From the NCBI RefSeq assembly GCF_018343715.1, contig NZ_JAGYPL010000001.1, positions 558,001 to 622,000 of the forward strand: a DNA stretch of 64,000 nucleotides, given 5' to 3'. Origin of the DNA: Bacillus sp. FJAT-49711 (GTDB taxonomy: Bacteria > Bacillota > Bacilli > Bacillales > Bacillaceae_C). Below the pieces are notes generated by a model. That model did not search any database. It had not been told where the DNA came from and saw only the letters and a program-made list of their open reading frames with translations. Below are positions 8,264-17,453 of this stretch, piece after piece (positions within the stretch are counted from its first letter, which is position 1; each line of letters starts with the position of its first letter). Position numbers and translations under genes: made by a program.

Positions 8264-8881
8264 ATGGTAAATACCATATATATTAGAATGCGCAGCCGGG
8301 TTGAAACAAATAGGTTTAATAAGATTACACTTTCACAAACTGCACAAATATTAGCGCCTGATCAATACTTGCCTGAACTGCCAGATCTTATTGTTTATGA
8401 ACTGAAAAAAGATGATAATCAATTAGTTGTTCTTGATGTGATGCATGTCATACGCATAATCTCATTACATTTTCCTGATTGTGATATTCAAACGATTGGT
8501 CCTAATCAAACAATCATTGAAATTATTAGAGAAAAGAAAATAACCTCAATGCCACTATTTTTATTTGTATGGATTTTACTCTTCGTAGGGTCGGGATTAG
8601 CCATTTTAAACTTCCACGAAGAAGTAAGTATGCAGGCGGTGCATCAAAAGTTATATTGGATTATTACAGGTAAAGAAAATACAAAACCTTTACTCATGCA
8701 GATCCCATATTCATTTGGCATTGGAATGGGAATGATTTTATTTTTTAACCATATTTTCAAAAAAAGATTCAATGAAGAACCAAGTCCTTTAGAAATTGAA
8801 ATGTTTAATTATCAACAAGATCTCGATCATTATGTAGCAATAAAGGAAAACAACGAAAGTGTTAAACGTTTAGATGATTAG
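8264..8881 (+). CDS. spoVAA: Stage V sporulation protein AA
   Basis: Inner-membrane protein of the SpoVA set, needed for dipicolinic acid movement in spores. A soluble N-terminal part (residues 1-100) precedes two membrane segments (about residues 101-122 and 148-168 from this start) and a charged tail. I take ATG at 8264 with AGGAAGTGA upstream, giving 205 residues, close to the B. subtilis 206. It overlaps spoVAB by eight bases, indicating translational coupling, and has its own sigma-G type promoter. Confidence 0.92.
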   Translation: MVNTIYIRMRSRVETNRFNKITLSQTAQILAPDQYLPELPDLIVYELKKDDNQLVVLDVMHVIRIISLHFPDCDIQTIGPNQTIIEIIREKKITSMPLFLFVWILLFVGSGLAILNFHEEVSMQAVHQKLYWIITGKENTKPLLMQIPYSFGIGMGMILFFNHIFKKRFNEEPSPLEIEMFNYQQDLDHYVAIKENNESVKRLDD

Positions 8882-9299
8882 TGAAATAGTAGTAATCATA
8901 TTGCTTGGTTTGGCAGGAGGCTTAGCAGTTGGTAGTGGATTCGTAGCTTTTCTTACTGTTCTTGGAATAATTCCTCGCCTGACCCAGCTAACGAAAACGG
9001 ATAATAGGATCCAAATGTACGAATGGGCGGTCATTCTCGGGGCAGCTAGTTCAGGGTGGGTGGATCTTCGTAATCTATCTATACATATGAATATTTCTTT
9101 CGTTATTATCGTGATCGGTCTTTTATGTGGGCTTTTTATTGGAATGCTCGCAGCAGCTTTAACCGAGGTGCTAAATGTTATCCCAATACTATCCAAACGG
9201 ATTGGACTCGAAAAGCAATTATTAACTTTGTTAATGGCCATTGTACTCGGAAAAATTTGCGGTTCTCTATTTCAATGGATTTATTTTTACAACATTTGA
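8874..9299 (+). CDS. spoVAB: Stage V sporulation protein AB
   Basis: Small integral membrane protein of 141 residues with four predicted membrane segments (about residues 5-30, 47-62, 73-97 and 112-135). The start overlaps the spoVAA end. In B. subtilis spoVAC, AD and AE follow; here the next gene begins only 27 bases later and is spoVAF, so the central part of the usual operon is missing. Confidence 0.92.
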   Translation: MISEIVVIILLGLAGGLAVGSGFVAFLTVLGIIPRLTQLTKTDNRIQMYEWAVILGAASSGWVDLRNLSIHMNISFVIIVIGLLCGLFIGMLAAALTEVLNVIPILSKRIGLEKQLLTLLMAIVLGKICGSLFQWIYFYNI

Positions 9300-9326
9300 T
9301 GGAAAACTAGAAGGGAAGCAGATAAT

Positions 9327-10811
9327 ATGACAACACGTTACCATACAACAAAGGATGCAATCGATAAAAATCTAGATGATCTTGAAAGGTATTTTAAAGA
9401 GAGAATCGGATTAGGGACGAGCTTTGATATTGGGAATAGAAAATTAGTCATTTTAAAAAAACAAGTGCAAATTTATTATGTCAATGGTTTAGTTGAAACA
9501 TTATTTATTACGAATATTATAAAGGAATTAGTTAATCTAAATGATCACGAAAAACCGACACCTAAAATATTTGAACTAATTGAAAATCGGATTGTCCATG
9601 AATCAGTTGAAAAGGTAAAGACGAAGGATGAGATGGTCGATCAAGTGCTGGCAGGTCTGGTTGCTATCGTTGTTGAAGGAGAGCAGGAAGCGTTCATAAT
9701 TGATGTTCGTTCGTATCCTGGCAGACAGCCAGAAGAACCCGATACGGAAAAAGTAATCCGGGGTTCTCGAGATGGCTATGTGGAAAATATTGTTGTAAAT
9801 ACAGCTCTAACAAGAAGACGTATTCGAGATGAGCGTCTTAGGTTTGAAATATTAAAGGTTGGTGAAAGGTCTAAAACGGATGTAGCAATTGGATATATTA
9901 AGGGAATAGCCAACCCTGATTTGATCGAGACAATAAGAAAAGAATTATCGAGCATTGATATAGATGGAATTACAATGGCTGATAAAACAATTGAAGAATA
10001 TTTAATGAAGCAAGGTTATAATCCATATCCACTCGTCCGTTATACAGAAAGAGCAGATGTTGGGGCTATACATCTATTAGAAGGCCATGTGTTAATCTAT
10101 ATTGATACTTCTCCAAGCGTAATCATAACCCCCGCCACCTTATTTCATCATGTACAGCATGCAGAGGAATATCGTCAATCTCCCGCAGTTGGCACGTTCG
10201 TACGATGGACAAGATTTTTAGGCATATGGGCATCCATTTTCCTATTGCCTTTATGGTTTTTATTTGCGATGGAGCCTTCTATGCTTCCAAATAAACTAGC
10301 TTTTATAGGTCCGAACGAGCAGTCGGATATTCCATTAATTTTACAATTGCTGATTGCTGATCTTGGGGTTGAATTTTTGAGAATTGCAGCGATTCATACC
10401 CCTACGCCTTTAGCAACAGCAATGGGATTAATTGCAGCAGTACTCATCGGTCAAATCGCAGTAGACGTAGGCCTATTTCAATCAGAGGTCATTCTATATG
10501 TGGCGATTGCTGCAGTCGGAACCTTTTCGACGCCTAGCTATGAGCTAAGTGTCGCGAATAAAATAATAAGGATGACTTTACTTCTAAGCGTTGCGATATT
10601 TAAAGCCCCTGGATTTATTATAGGAACAACAATTTATATTATATTTTTAGCTCAACTGCGACCTTTAAATGCTCCATATTTATGGCCGCTCTTACCTTTT
10701 AACCCTGCAGCATTTGTTCATATATTAATTCGGCGTGCTGTTCCAGGAGCGCTTTTAAGACCGAGTATTGTGCATCCAAGGGATCGCTTTCGTCAGCCGC
10801 CTAAATCGTAA
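9327..10811 (+). CDS. spoVAF: Stage V sporulation protein AF (GerA-family)
   Basis: Homolog of the A subunits of germinant receptors; SpoVAF is reported to act with partner proteins as an ion channel that amplifies the germination response. The soluble N-terminal domain (about residues 1-280) contains YPGRQPEEPDTEKVIRGSRD, the family hallmark; five or so membrane segments follow between about 290 and 460. Length 494 aa matches SpoVAF. Despite the loss of spoVAC-AD-AE between it and spoVAB, the gene is intact, with AAGGGAAG before its ATG. No terminator was found directly after it. Confidence 0.92.
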   Translation: MTTRYHTTKDAIDKNLDDLERYFKERIGLGTSFDIGNRKLVILKKQVQIYYVNGLVETLFITNIIKELVNLNDHEKPTPKIFELIENRIVHESVEKVKTKDEMVDQVLAGLVAIVVEGEQEAFIIDVRSYPGRQPEEPDTEKVIRGSRDGYVENIVVNTALTRRRIRDERLRFEILKVGERSKTDVAIGYIKGIANPDLIETIRKELSSIDIDGITMADKTIEEYLMKQGYNPYPLVRYTERADVGAIHLLEGHVLIYIDTSPSVIITPATLFHHVQHAEEYRQSPAVGTFVRWTRFLGIWASIFLLPLWFLFAMEPSMLPNKLAFIGPNEQSDIPLILQLLIADLGVEFLRIAAIHTPTPLATAMGLIAAVLIGQIAVDVGLFQSEVILYVAIAAVGTFSTPSYELSVANKIIRMTLLLSVAIFKAPGFIIGTTIYIIFLAQLRPLNAPYLWPLLPFNPAAFVHILIRRAVPGALLRPSIVHPRDRFRQPPKS

Positions 10812-10967
10812 AGAGTCCATTGCAGAATTAAGTATTGTATGGTAAAGTTTATGCTACTTATCAGGAAGGGGATCCATTATGCCCTTCAGGTACCGGCAAA
10901 TTTTCACAACAATTAGATAAAATTAAATGTTAAGTCTAGCGGCTTGTAAGTAAGTGGAGGGAGAAAC

Positions 10968-12287
10968 ATGCATTTATATGGGACAGCTAAAATCAATCAA
11001 AATGGGCATTTGGAAATAGGCGGGAAAGATACAGTGGAGTTAGCGGAAAAATACGGAACTCCTTTATACGTATATGATGTCGCTCTGATTCGTAACAGAG
11101 CGAGGGCCTTTAAACATACATTTGATAAATTAGGCATCACTTCACAAGTGGCATATGCGAGTAAGGCTTTTTCCACAATGGCTATGCTCCAACTTGTTAA
11201 GGAAGAAGGGCTATCACTTGATGTCGTTTCTGGTGGCGAACTCTTTACGGCAATCAAAGCTGATTTCCCAGTGGAAAAAATTCATTTTCATGGAAATAAT
11301 AAAAGTGATGATGAACTTATAATGGCTTTGGATTACCACATTGGCTGCATCGTAGTAGATAACTTTCATGAGCTTCATACATTGCATCATCTATGCACAG
11401 AGAGAGAGCAAAAGATAAATATACTATTACGTGTTACACCTGGTATCGAAGCGCACACACATGATTATATTTTGACTGGGCAAGAGGATTCCAAATTTGG
11501 CTTTGACTTGCAAAATGGCCAAGCTGAAACGGCGCTGCTTATCGCCTTGGAAAGTAAATACTTAAATGTATTGGGCTTGCATTGTCATATTGGTTCACAA
11601 ATTTTTGAAACGACTGGTTTTATATTGGCAGCAAGAAAAATTCTTGAAAAAATGGCAAAATGGCAGGAAGAATTCAATTTTACACCAAGTGTATTAAATT
11701 TAGGCGGTGGGTTCGGCATTCGTTATACGGATGAAGATACACCTTTAGATCCTTCCTTATACGTTGAGGAAATGATTAATGAAGTAAAAAAAGAAACAGA
11801 GCGTCTTTCTATCCCAATGCCGGAAATATGGATTGAACCTGGCAGGTCGCTCGTAGGGGATGCGGGCACAACTTTATATTCTATTGGTTCAAGTAAAGAT
11901 GTTCCAAATGTTAGGAAATATATTGCTGTCGACGGCGGGATGACAGACAATATCAGACCTGCACTTTATGATGCAAAATATGAAGCGCTGCTGGCGAACC
12001 GAGCAAATGAACAGCCTAAAGAGAAAGTATCGATTGCCGGTAAATGCTGCGAGTCAGGTGATATGTTAATATGGGACTTGCCGTTGCCTGATGCCGGAAC
12101 AAATGATATATTGGCTGTCTTTTGTACAGGTGCGTATGGCTATTCAATGGCAAATAATTACAACCGTATTCCGAGACCACCTGTTGTTTTTGTGGAAAAC
12201 GGGCACGACCAACTTGTCGTAAAACGAGAAACGTATGAAGATTTAGTAAGGTTGGATCTTCCTTTTAAAGAAAAAACAAAGATTTAG
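10968..12287 (+). CDS. lysA: Diaminopimelate decarboxylase
   Basis: Final step of lysine synthesis: meso-diaminopimelate to L-lysine plus CO2. PLP lysine is K66 in VAYASKAFST; the glycine-rich GGGFGIRY, EPGRSLVGDAG and the CCESGD active-site motif are all visible. Length 439 aa is typical. Start ATG follows GGAGGGAG. In B. subtilis lysA likewise follows spoVAF. The 156-base gap upstream holds no gene and no clear attenuator. Confidence 0.95.
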   Translation: MHLYGTAKINQNGHLEIGGKDTVELAEKYGTPLYVYDVALIRNRARAFKHTFDKLGITSQVAYASKAFSTMAMLQLVKEEGLSLDVVSGGELFTAIKADFPVEKIHFHGNNKSDDELIMALDYHIGCIVVDNFHELHTLHHLCTEREQKINILLRVTPGIEAHTHDYILTGQEDSKFGFDLQNGQAETALLIALESKYLNVLGLHCHIGSQIFETTGFILAARKILEKMAKWQEEFNFTPSVLNLGGGFGIRYTDEDTPLDPSLYVEEMINEVKKETERLSIPMPEIWIEPGRSLVGDAGTTLYSIGSSKDVPNVRKYIAVDGGMTDNIRPALYDAKYEALLANRANEQPKEKVSIAGKCCESGDMLIWDLPLPDAGTNDILAVFCTGAYGYSMANNYNRIPRPPVVFVENGHDQLVVKRETYEDLVRLDLPFKEKTKI

Positions 12288-12411
12288 CTGAAAAACAGGA
12301 CGTTCAGCTCATTCTATTAAGTTGCAGATAAAACAATAAGACTGTACAATAAAAATTATGGTCGCACCTTTTATTTACGTGTGCTTAAGATGTAGTAAGG
12401 GAGTTAGTTCT

Positions 12412-12507
12412 TTGCGTAACAGGAATATCACGATATTCGTAATGATCTTCATTATAGCCATTTTATGGGGAGTAAGCTATTGGCTTTTTATCGCGCCAAA
12501 TCGTTAA
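12412..12507 (+). CDS. Hypothetical 31-residue single-span membrane peptide
   Basis: A TTG start preceded by AAGGGAG at an ideal 8-base spacing opens a 31-codon frame ending in TAA. The product has a basic N-terminus (RNRN), a hydrophobic stretch of about 18 residues rich in I, F, V and W, and a short polar tail ending APNR. I do not recognise the family. Its ribosome binding site is as good as those of neighbouring genes, which is the main support. It lies between lysA and ribT, where B. subtilis has ppiB and other genes. It could be a real membrane peptide or chance. Confidence 0.5.
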   Translation: MRNRNITIFVMIFIIAILWGVSYWLFIAPNR

Positions 12508-12909
<402 letters not shown>

Positions 12910-12916
12910 AAATAAC

Positions 12917-12952
12917 AAAACCGGGTTAATTCACATTACCCGGTTTTTTTTA
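12917..12952 (+). terminator. Intrinsic terminator after ribT
   Basis: Stem AAAACCGGGT / ACCCGGTTTT (12917-12926 / 12938-12947) followed by T's. The A-run on the left also allows it to act on the opposite strand for ypuF-side transcription, which runs in from the right, although ypuF ends over 120 bases away. Confidence 0.82.
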
Positions 12953-13050
12953 TGAAGGAAATAATAAAGTGAAAAATTTACGGACAATATTATAGGAAAT
13001 ATTTTCCTTCCTGCTGCTATCGGATAGCAAATAAATATCGATTCATTCTG

Positions 13051-13080
13051 CCTGTTGAACAGGTGCTTGAGCTTTTGTTC
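13051..13080 (+). repeat. Remnant of repeat A right end
   Basis: GAACAGGTGCTTGAGCTTTTG resembles the ACAGGCGCTTGCGCTTTT end of repeat family A and abuts the end of the ypuF gene. Confidence 0.4.
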
Positions 13081-13584
13081 CTATATAAGTGCAAAATTCT
13101 TCTCGGGTACAACTATTTGCTTCTTCCGTAATGTATGCTTATTCACAATTTTATCGGGAGCTTCATCTATTAGATTTTCGAACGTATATCCTTGTATCGC
13201 GCTTTGCTTTTTACAAATAGTCAATAATAATTGATTATTGATAGGAATGTTAATCGGTTTATAGGGCATTTTATGAACCATTCTCACCTTGCTTCTATTA
13301 AGTTTCCCGATCAGCTCTTCATAATTGATGCCAAGAGCAAGTACTTCTTCTTCTTTATATGATAAAAGGCGGATTGCTTTATCAATTAATTTCACCGAGC
13401 CTTTAATATTTCCTCGTCGATAATGATAGAAACTAACCGCCATTTGAATAAGTCCCACCCAGATTGAATCCCTCGCCATTCCGTTATTTTTCCAATGATC
13501 TTCCAAAACTTCATGGCACTCAAAATAATCTCGATCACTATGAAAGTGGAATAAAAAGGCTACATATGCTTTTGAAAAAGGCAA
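13081..13584 (-). CDS. ypuF: YpuF-like DUF309 protein
   Basis: Protein of 167 residues with the DUF309 helical core in its first two thirds: DYFECHEVLEDHW (residues about 19-31) and the GLIQMAVSFYHYRRGN stretch, which form the conserved site of this family. Function unknown. The TTG start (13582-13584) has AAAGGAG eight bases upstream on this strand. It is the only minus-strand gene in the first 30 kb; in B. subtilis ypuF also sits next to scpA. Repeat A material flanks it on both sides. Confidence 0.8.
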   Translation of the reverse strand: MPFSKAYVAFLFHFHSDRDYFECHEVLEDHWKNNGMARDSIWVGLIQMAVSFYHYRRGNIKGSVKLIDKAIRLLSYKEEEVLALGINYEELIGKLNRSKVRMVHKMPYKPINIPINNQLLLTICKKQSAIQGYTFENLIDEAPDKIVNKHTLRKKQIVVPEKNFALI

Positions 13585-13697
13585 TTATCCTACTCCTTTC
13601 CTCCTTTTATTAAATCTATTATAGCATGAAATTTTATATAAATTATGTCTGTTAAACTAATTTTCCTTCATTTTCTGTTCACGCTATTATATGATAA

Positions 13698-13845
13698 GAA
13701 AAGCATAAGCACCTTGCTTATCGACGTTCAGATCTTACAATGGGGTTCCGACGACGTCGCTATCGGCGCGGCGGCAATTAGTCGAAGTTCCTAATGGGTC
13801 TAAAGTCTTGTGATGAAGGAAAAGCGGAAGGCGCAGCTAGACACA
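13698..13845 (-). repeat. Dispersed repeat A, inverted copy
   Basis: Begins GAAAAGCATAAGCACCTTGC and ends GGCGCAGCTAGACA, i.e. the reverse complement of the TCTAGCT...GCGCTTGCGCTTTTC ends of family A. It fills most of the ypuF-scpA gap. Confidence 0.6.
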
Positions 13846-13885
13846 AAAGGCATATTCATTAATCTTGTGCGAAATCGGTGATGAA

Positions 13886-14647
13886 ATGGAATATCATGTT
13901 AAAATTGATGCTTTTGAAGGACCGCTAGATTTACTGCTTCATCTAATTAATCGTCTAGAAATAGATATATATGATATACCTATGGCGGAAATTTCAGAAC
14001 AATATTTATACTACATTAATACAATGACTGAATTGCAGCTCGATGTTGCGAGTGAGTATTTGGTAATGGCTGCAACATTACTAGCTATTAAAAGTAAAAT
14101 GCTGCTGCCAAAATATGACGAAGATATGGAAGACGAATATTTTTATGAAGAAGAAGATCCGCGTGATGAGTTGGTGGAACAGCTTATCGAGTATAAACGA
14201 TATAAGGAAGCTGCTGAAACGTTAAAGCAAAAAGAATTTGAGAGAGGCCAAATGTATACGAAGCCTCCAATTGATTTATCAGCATATGCAGACAAAGGCC
14301 AGCAAGAACTAATTGAGCATGGTTTTTCCATATACGACATGCTTGGCGCCTATCATAAATTATTACGAAGAAAAAAACTTCAAAAACCATTATCTACTAA
14401 AATTACACATCAAGAAATATCGATAGATGATAGAATGACAGAAATCTTACATGAACTTAAAAGTCGCAATGCTCGTTTTCGGTTTTACGATTTATTTCCA
14501 CAGAATGACCGAGGGCATATCGTTATTACGTTTTTAGCCATGTTAGAATTAATGAAAAGAAACGAAATAACTGTAGAGCAAGATGAGATATTTGGGGAAA
14601 TTCATCTATCAGCTAGAAGGGAGAATGAGGCAATTGGAGGATTCTAA
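13886..14647 (+). CDS. scpA: Segregation and condensation protein A (kleisin)
   Basis: Kleisin subunit of the SMC-ScpAB condensin that compacts and segregates the chromosome. The N-terminal SMC-neck binding part begins MEYHVKIDAFEGPLDLLLH, followed by an acidic linker (about residues 75-95) and a C-terminal winged helix (about 175-250) that binds the SMC head. I use ATG 13886, which aligns with the known family start; an upstream TTG at 13865 would add seven residues. It overlaps scpB by 23 bases. Confidence 0.94.
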   Translation: MEYHVKIDAFEGPLDLLLHLINRLEIDIYDIPMAEISEQYLYYINTMTELQLDVASEYLVMAATLLAIKSKMLLPKYDEDMEDEYFYEEEDPRDELVEQLIEYKRYKEAAETLKQKEFERGQMYTKPPIDLSAYADKGQQELIEHGFSIYDMLGAYHKLLRRKKLQKPLSTKITHQEISIDDRMTEILHELKSRNARFRFYDLFPQNDRGHIVITFLAMLELMKRNEITVEQDEIFGEIHLSARRENEAIGGF

Positions 14648-15218
14648 GCAACTAGGTATTCTCGAGTGCCTTTTATTCGCAGCAGGCGATGAAGGTTTAT
14701 CGTTAAAACAAATATGTTCAACTATGGAAGTTGATGAGGAAAAAGCGAAATCCTTAATAGATGAGCTTCAGAAAAATTATAATCAGGATTCTAATCGCGG
14801 TATTACAGTAACTGCTTTAGCCGAAACCTTCCAGCTTGCAACAAAAAGGGACTTTGCTGAGTATTTAAAAAGGCTTGTAGAAAGTCCTGGAACATCAACA
14901 CTTTCTCAAGCGGGCCTTGAAACTCTTGCGATTATCGCTTATAAACAACCGATTACAAGAATCGAAATCGAGGAAATTCGAGGAGTTAAGACTGAACGAC
15001 CGCTGCAAACCTTAATCGCAAAAGGATTGATTATGGAAGTTGGCAGAGCCGAAGGTACGGGAAGGGCGAAATTATACGGAACGACAAAGGAATTTCTTGA
15101 TTATTTTGGTCTTAATCATTTAAAAGAACTTCCCGAACTGCCAAAACAAACGGATGAAGATGAACTTCAAGAAGACGCGGACTTATTTTTCTCCTCTTTT
15201 AAAGAACATATAGATTAA
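14625..15218 (+). CDS. scpB: Segregation and condensation protein B
   Basis: Dimeric winged-helix partner of ScpA in the SMC complex. Two winged-helix domains are recognisable (about residues 8-85 and 95-170), with the family stretch TLSQAGLETLAIIAYKQPIT, followed by an acidic C-terminal tail. The start is uncertain: ATG 14625 is too close to AAGGGAG (14617-14623), whereas TTG 14634 has ideal spacing to it. Overlap with scpA shows coupling. The ypuI gene that follows in B. subtilis is absent; a terminator and repeat A follow instead. Confidence 0.93.
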   Translation: MRQLEDSKQLGILECLLFAAGDEGLSLKQICSTMEVDEEKAKSLIDELQKNYNQDSNRGITVTALAETFQLATKRDFAEYLKRLVESPGTSTLSQAGLETLAIIAYKQPITRIEIEEIRGVKTERPLQTLIAKGLIMEVGRAEGTGRAKLYGTTKEFLDYFGLNHLKELPELPKQTDEDELQEDADLFFSSFKEHID

Positions 15219-15225
15219 CACATAT

Positions 15226-15258
15226 AACTGTCGGTGGATATTAACCGGCAGTTTTTTT
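15226..15258 (+). terminator. Intrinsic terminator after scpB
   Basis: AACTGTCGGT / ACCGGCAGTT stem with one wobble pair (15226-15235 / 15244-15253) followed by a run of T. Confidence 0.78.
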
Positions 15259-15318
15259 ATTGTTAAAAAAATGATTAATTAGAAACTTTGTTGATAACTT
15301 TCTATGAAATAAATTTTC

Positions 15319-15648
15319 GTCTAGCTCCAGCGTTTATCGACAAGCAAACTTCCTGTCCTTTTTCTTTTGCGTAAGTCAACATCGGCTCGTTCTGTCTAGC
15401 TGCATGCGCCAGCCCTTGAGGTCAGAGGCCCGCAGGATGTGTGTTAGGAAGGGGTTGCGACGTCCAGGGAAGCACTAGTGCAGTCGAAGCGACAGACGCC
15501 GCTGCACTGAGCCTGCAGGGTGTTGCGCCCTTTTCCCTCTCAGTTTTTCCTTTATCGCAAGTCTTAGGCCTTGAAATTTGTACGTTAATAAACAAGCGCT
15601 TGCACCTTTGATTTTAGTGAGGTTGCCACCTGGCGCTTGCGCTTTTCT
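15319..15648 (+). repeat. Dispersed repeat A with an internal insertion of related repeat sequence
   Basis: The outer copy starts TCTAGCTCCAGCGTTTATCG and runs in parallel with the copy at 8065 up to about 15378, then resumes at about 15556 and ends near 15609, with a further GGCGCTTGCGCTTTTC end at 15632-15648. Between them is about 180 bases that open with a second TCTAGCTGC end. This fills the scpB-dacB gap, where I see no gene. Confidence 0.6.
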
Positions 15649-15650
15649 TG

Positions 15651-15678
15651 TCATATCGGTGAGTAAATAGCATAGACT
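15651..15678 (+). promoter_or_regulatory. Possible sigma-E type promoter for dacB
   Basis: TCATATC (15651-15657) and CATAGACT (15671-15678) resemble the KMATATT and CATACANT elements, but the 13-base spacer is one base short of optimum. dacB of B. subtilis is sigma-E dependent, which is the reason for the proposal. Confidence 0.35.
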
Positions 15679-15719
15679 TGTACAAATAAAACAAAGGCAT
15701 ATATATGGGGAGCGAACGA

Positions 15720-16865
15720 ATGAAAGCACGAAAAGTAATAGCTATCATATGTACAAGTCTACTATTCATACAAATGATTTATTTGCCTAGAAATATGACT
15801 GCAGCTACTTATATTCCTGTCAGTGCCTCTGGCGCTATATTAATGGAAAAAGATTCCGGAAGAGTGCTTTATGAAAAAAACGCACATGACATACATAGCA
15901 TCGCATCCATTACGAAAATTATGACCGCTCTTCTTGCTATCGAATCTGGAAAAATGAATAAAGTTGTCACGATTAAAAAAGAGGCAGTCTACACAGAAGG
16001 ATCATCCATTTATCTCCAAATTGGTGAAAAAATGAAGCTCGAAGATCTTGTTTACGGTTTGATGCTAAGGTCCGGAAATGATGCTGCCAATGCGATCGCT
16101 GAATACGTTGGTGGAAGCGTTGAAGGGTTTGTCTTTTTAATGAATCAGAAAGCAGAGGAATTGGGAATGACAAATACAAAATTTGCAAATCCCCATGGAT
16201 TGGATGACGGTGGGAATCATTATTCCACAGCATATGATATGGCGTTATTAACGAGGTATGCGATGAAGAATAAGCAATATAAAAAAATATCAGGAACGAA
16301 AGTGTATAAATTCCAAAGAGAAGATGGTCCGCAAAGCTGGATAAATAAAAATCGTTTACTCACAGAAAAATATAAATATTGTACAGGCGGGAAAACGGGC
16401 TTTACAAAAAAAGCAGGAAGAACGCTAGTCACTACAGCTGAAAAAAATGGTACTGAACTAATTGCTGTAACACTTAAAGCGTCTGACGATTGGAATGACC
16501 ACATAACGATGTATGAACGTGGTTTTGACGAATATCCGCTGGAAACAGTCGTTCCAAAAGGAAGCCTCTCTATAAATGCGAAAGGATTAAATAATAAAGA
16601 ACTTTTTATAAAAGATTCTATCATCTATCCTTTATCAAAAAGTGAAACTAATGATATTCGATTAGAGTACAAGCTTCAAAATCCTAATGTATTAGCTAAG
16701 ACGAATAAAGGTAAGGTTGGTGTGGCAATCTTTCATCTTCAAGAGAAACCTGTACAAACAGTACCTATTTATATAAGACAAACGGATAAAGAGCAAAAAG
16801 AAGGCTGGTGGGAGAAATTAAAGAAGCATTTATTTAGCCAGATAGGTGTGATTTTCAATGATTAA
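15720..16865 (+). CDS. dacB: D-alanyl-D-alanine carboxypeptidase DacB (PBP5*)
   Basis: Sporulation-specific peptidase S11 that sets the cross-linking level of the spore cortex. Signal peptide spans about residues 1-29. Active-site motifs: S63-IT-K66, S118-G-N120 and K225-T-G. Length 381 aa fits. I take ATG 15720 with GGGGAG at a 7-base distance. It overlaps the spmA start by eight bases, matching the dacB-spmA-spmB operon known in B. subtilis. Confidence 0.93.
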   Translation: MKARKVIAIICTSLLFIQMIYLPRNMTAATYIPVSASGAILMEKDSGRVLYEKNAHDIHSIASITKIMTALLAIESGKMNKVVTIKKEAVYTEGSSIYLQIGEKMKLEDLVYGLMLRSGNDAANAIAEYVGGSVEGFVFLMNQKAEELGMTNTKFANPHGLDDGGNHYSTAYDMALLTRYAMKNKQYKKISGTKVYKFQREDGPQSWINKNRLLTEKYKYCTGGKTGFTKKAGRTLVTTAEKNGTELIAVTLKASDDWNDHITMYERGFDEYPLETVVPKGSLSINAKGLNNKELFIKDSIIYPLSKSETNDIRLEYKLQNPNVLAKTNKGKVGVAIFHLQEKPVQTVPIYIRQTDKEQKEGWWEKLKKHLFSQIGVIFND

Positions 16866-17451
16866 TTATATATGGGTAGGGATGACGGTAATCGGCTTAA
16901 TTTTTGCAAGTGTAAATGGAAAAATGAAAGATGTGAATGAAGCGATATTTCAATCTGCTAATGAAGCTGTAACATTATGTATTGGGTTAATTAGTATTCT
17001 AGTCTTTTGGCTTGGCATTATGCGCATCGCACAGGAGTCTGGGCTATTAAATAAGCTTTCCAATCTTTTCAAACCAATCATCATAAAACTTTTCCCAGAA
17101 GTTCCTGAAGATCACCCCGCAGTAGGATATATTTTATCAAACATCATCGCCAATATGTTTGGCCTAGGTAATGCTGCAACGCCATTGGGCATTAAGGCAA
17201 TGGAACAGCTTAAAGAGCTTAATGGAGGAAAAAATTATGCCAGCAGATCTATGATTACTTTTCTAGCATTAAATACATCGGGCTTAACACTGATTCCAAC
17301 GACAGTTATTGCAATTCGAATGAGCTATCAATCCGCTTCACCTACTGAAATTGTGGGACCTACTTTAATGGCAACTACTTGTGCTACCTTTGCAGCCATA
17401 TTAATCGACCGACTTTTTTATATGCGCCGAAGTAGAAAGGGCGTGAAGTAA
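16858..17451 (+). CDS. spmA: Spore maturation protein A
   Basis: Membrane protein of 197 residues with a nucleoside-transporter gate fold (about five hydrophobic segments) and the family motif NMFGLGNAATPLGIKAM. Needed with SpmB and DacB for full spore core dehydration. The ATG overlaps the dacB end, so translation is coupled. Confidence 0.94.
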   Translation: MINYIWVGMTVIGLIFASVNGKMKDVNEAIFQSANEAVTLCIGLISILVFWLGIMRIAQESGLLNKLSNLFKPIIIKLFPEVPEDHPAVGYILSNIIANMFGLGNAATPLGIKAMEQLKELNGGKNYASRSMITFLALNTSGLTLIPTTVIAIRMSYQSASPTEIVGPTLMATTCATFAAILIDRLFYMRRSRKGVK

Positions 17452-17453
17452 GA

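Noticed and set aside
15698-15705. CATATATA as the sigma-E -10 of dacB
   Set aside because: Transcription would start inside the ribosome binding site, leaving no leader; a site at 15671 is more plausible.
15475-15729. 84-codon minus-strand frame before dacB
   Set aside because: Falls in the nested repeat A and has no supporting signals.
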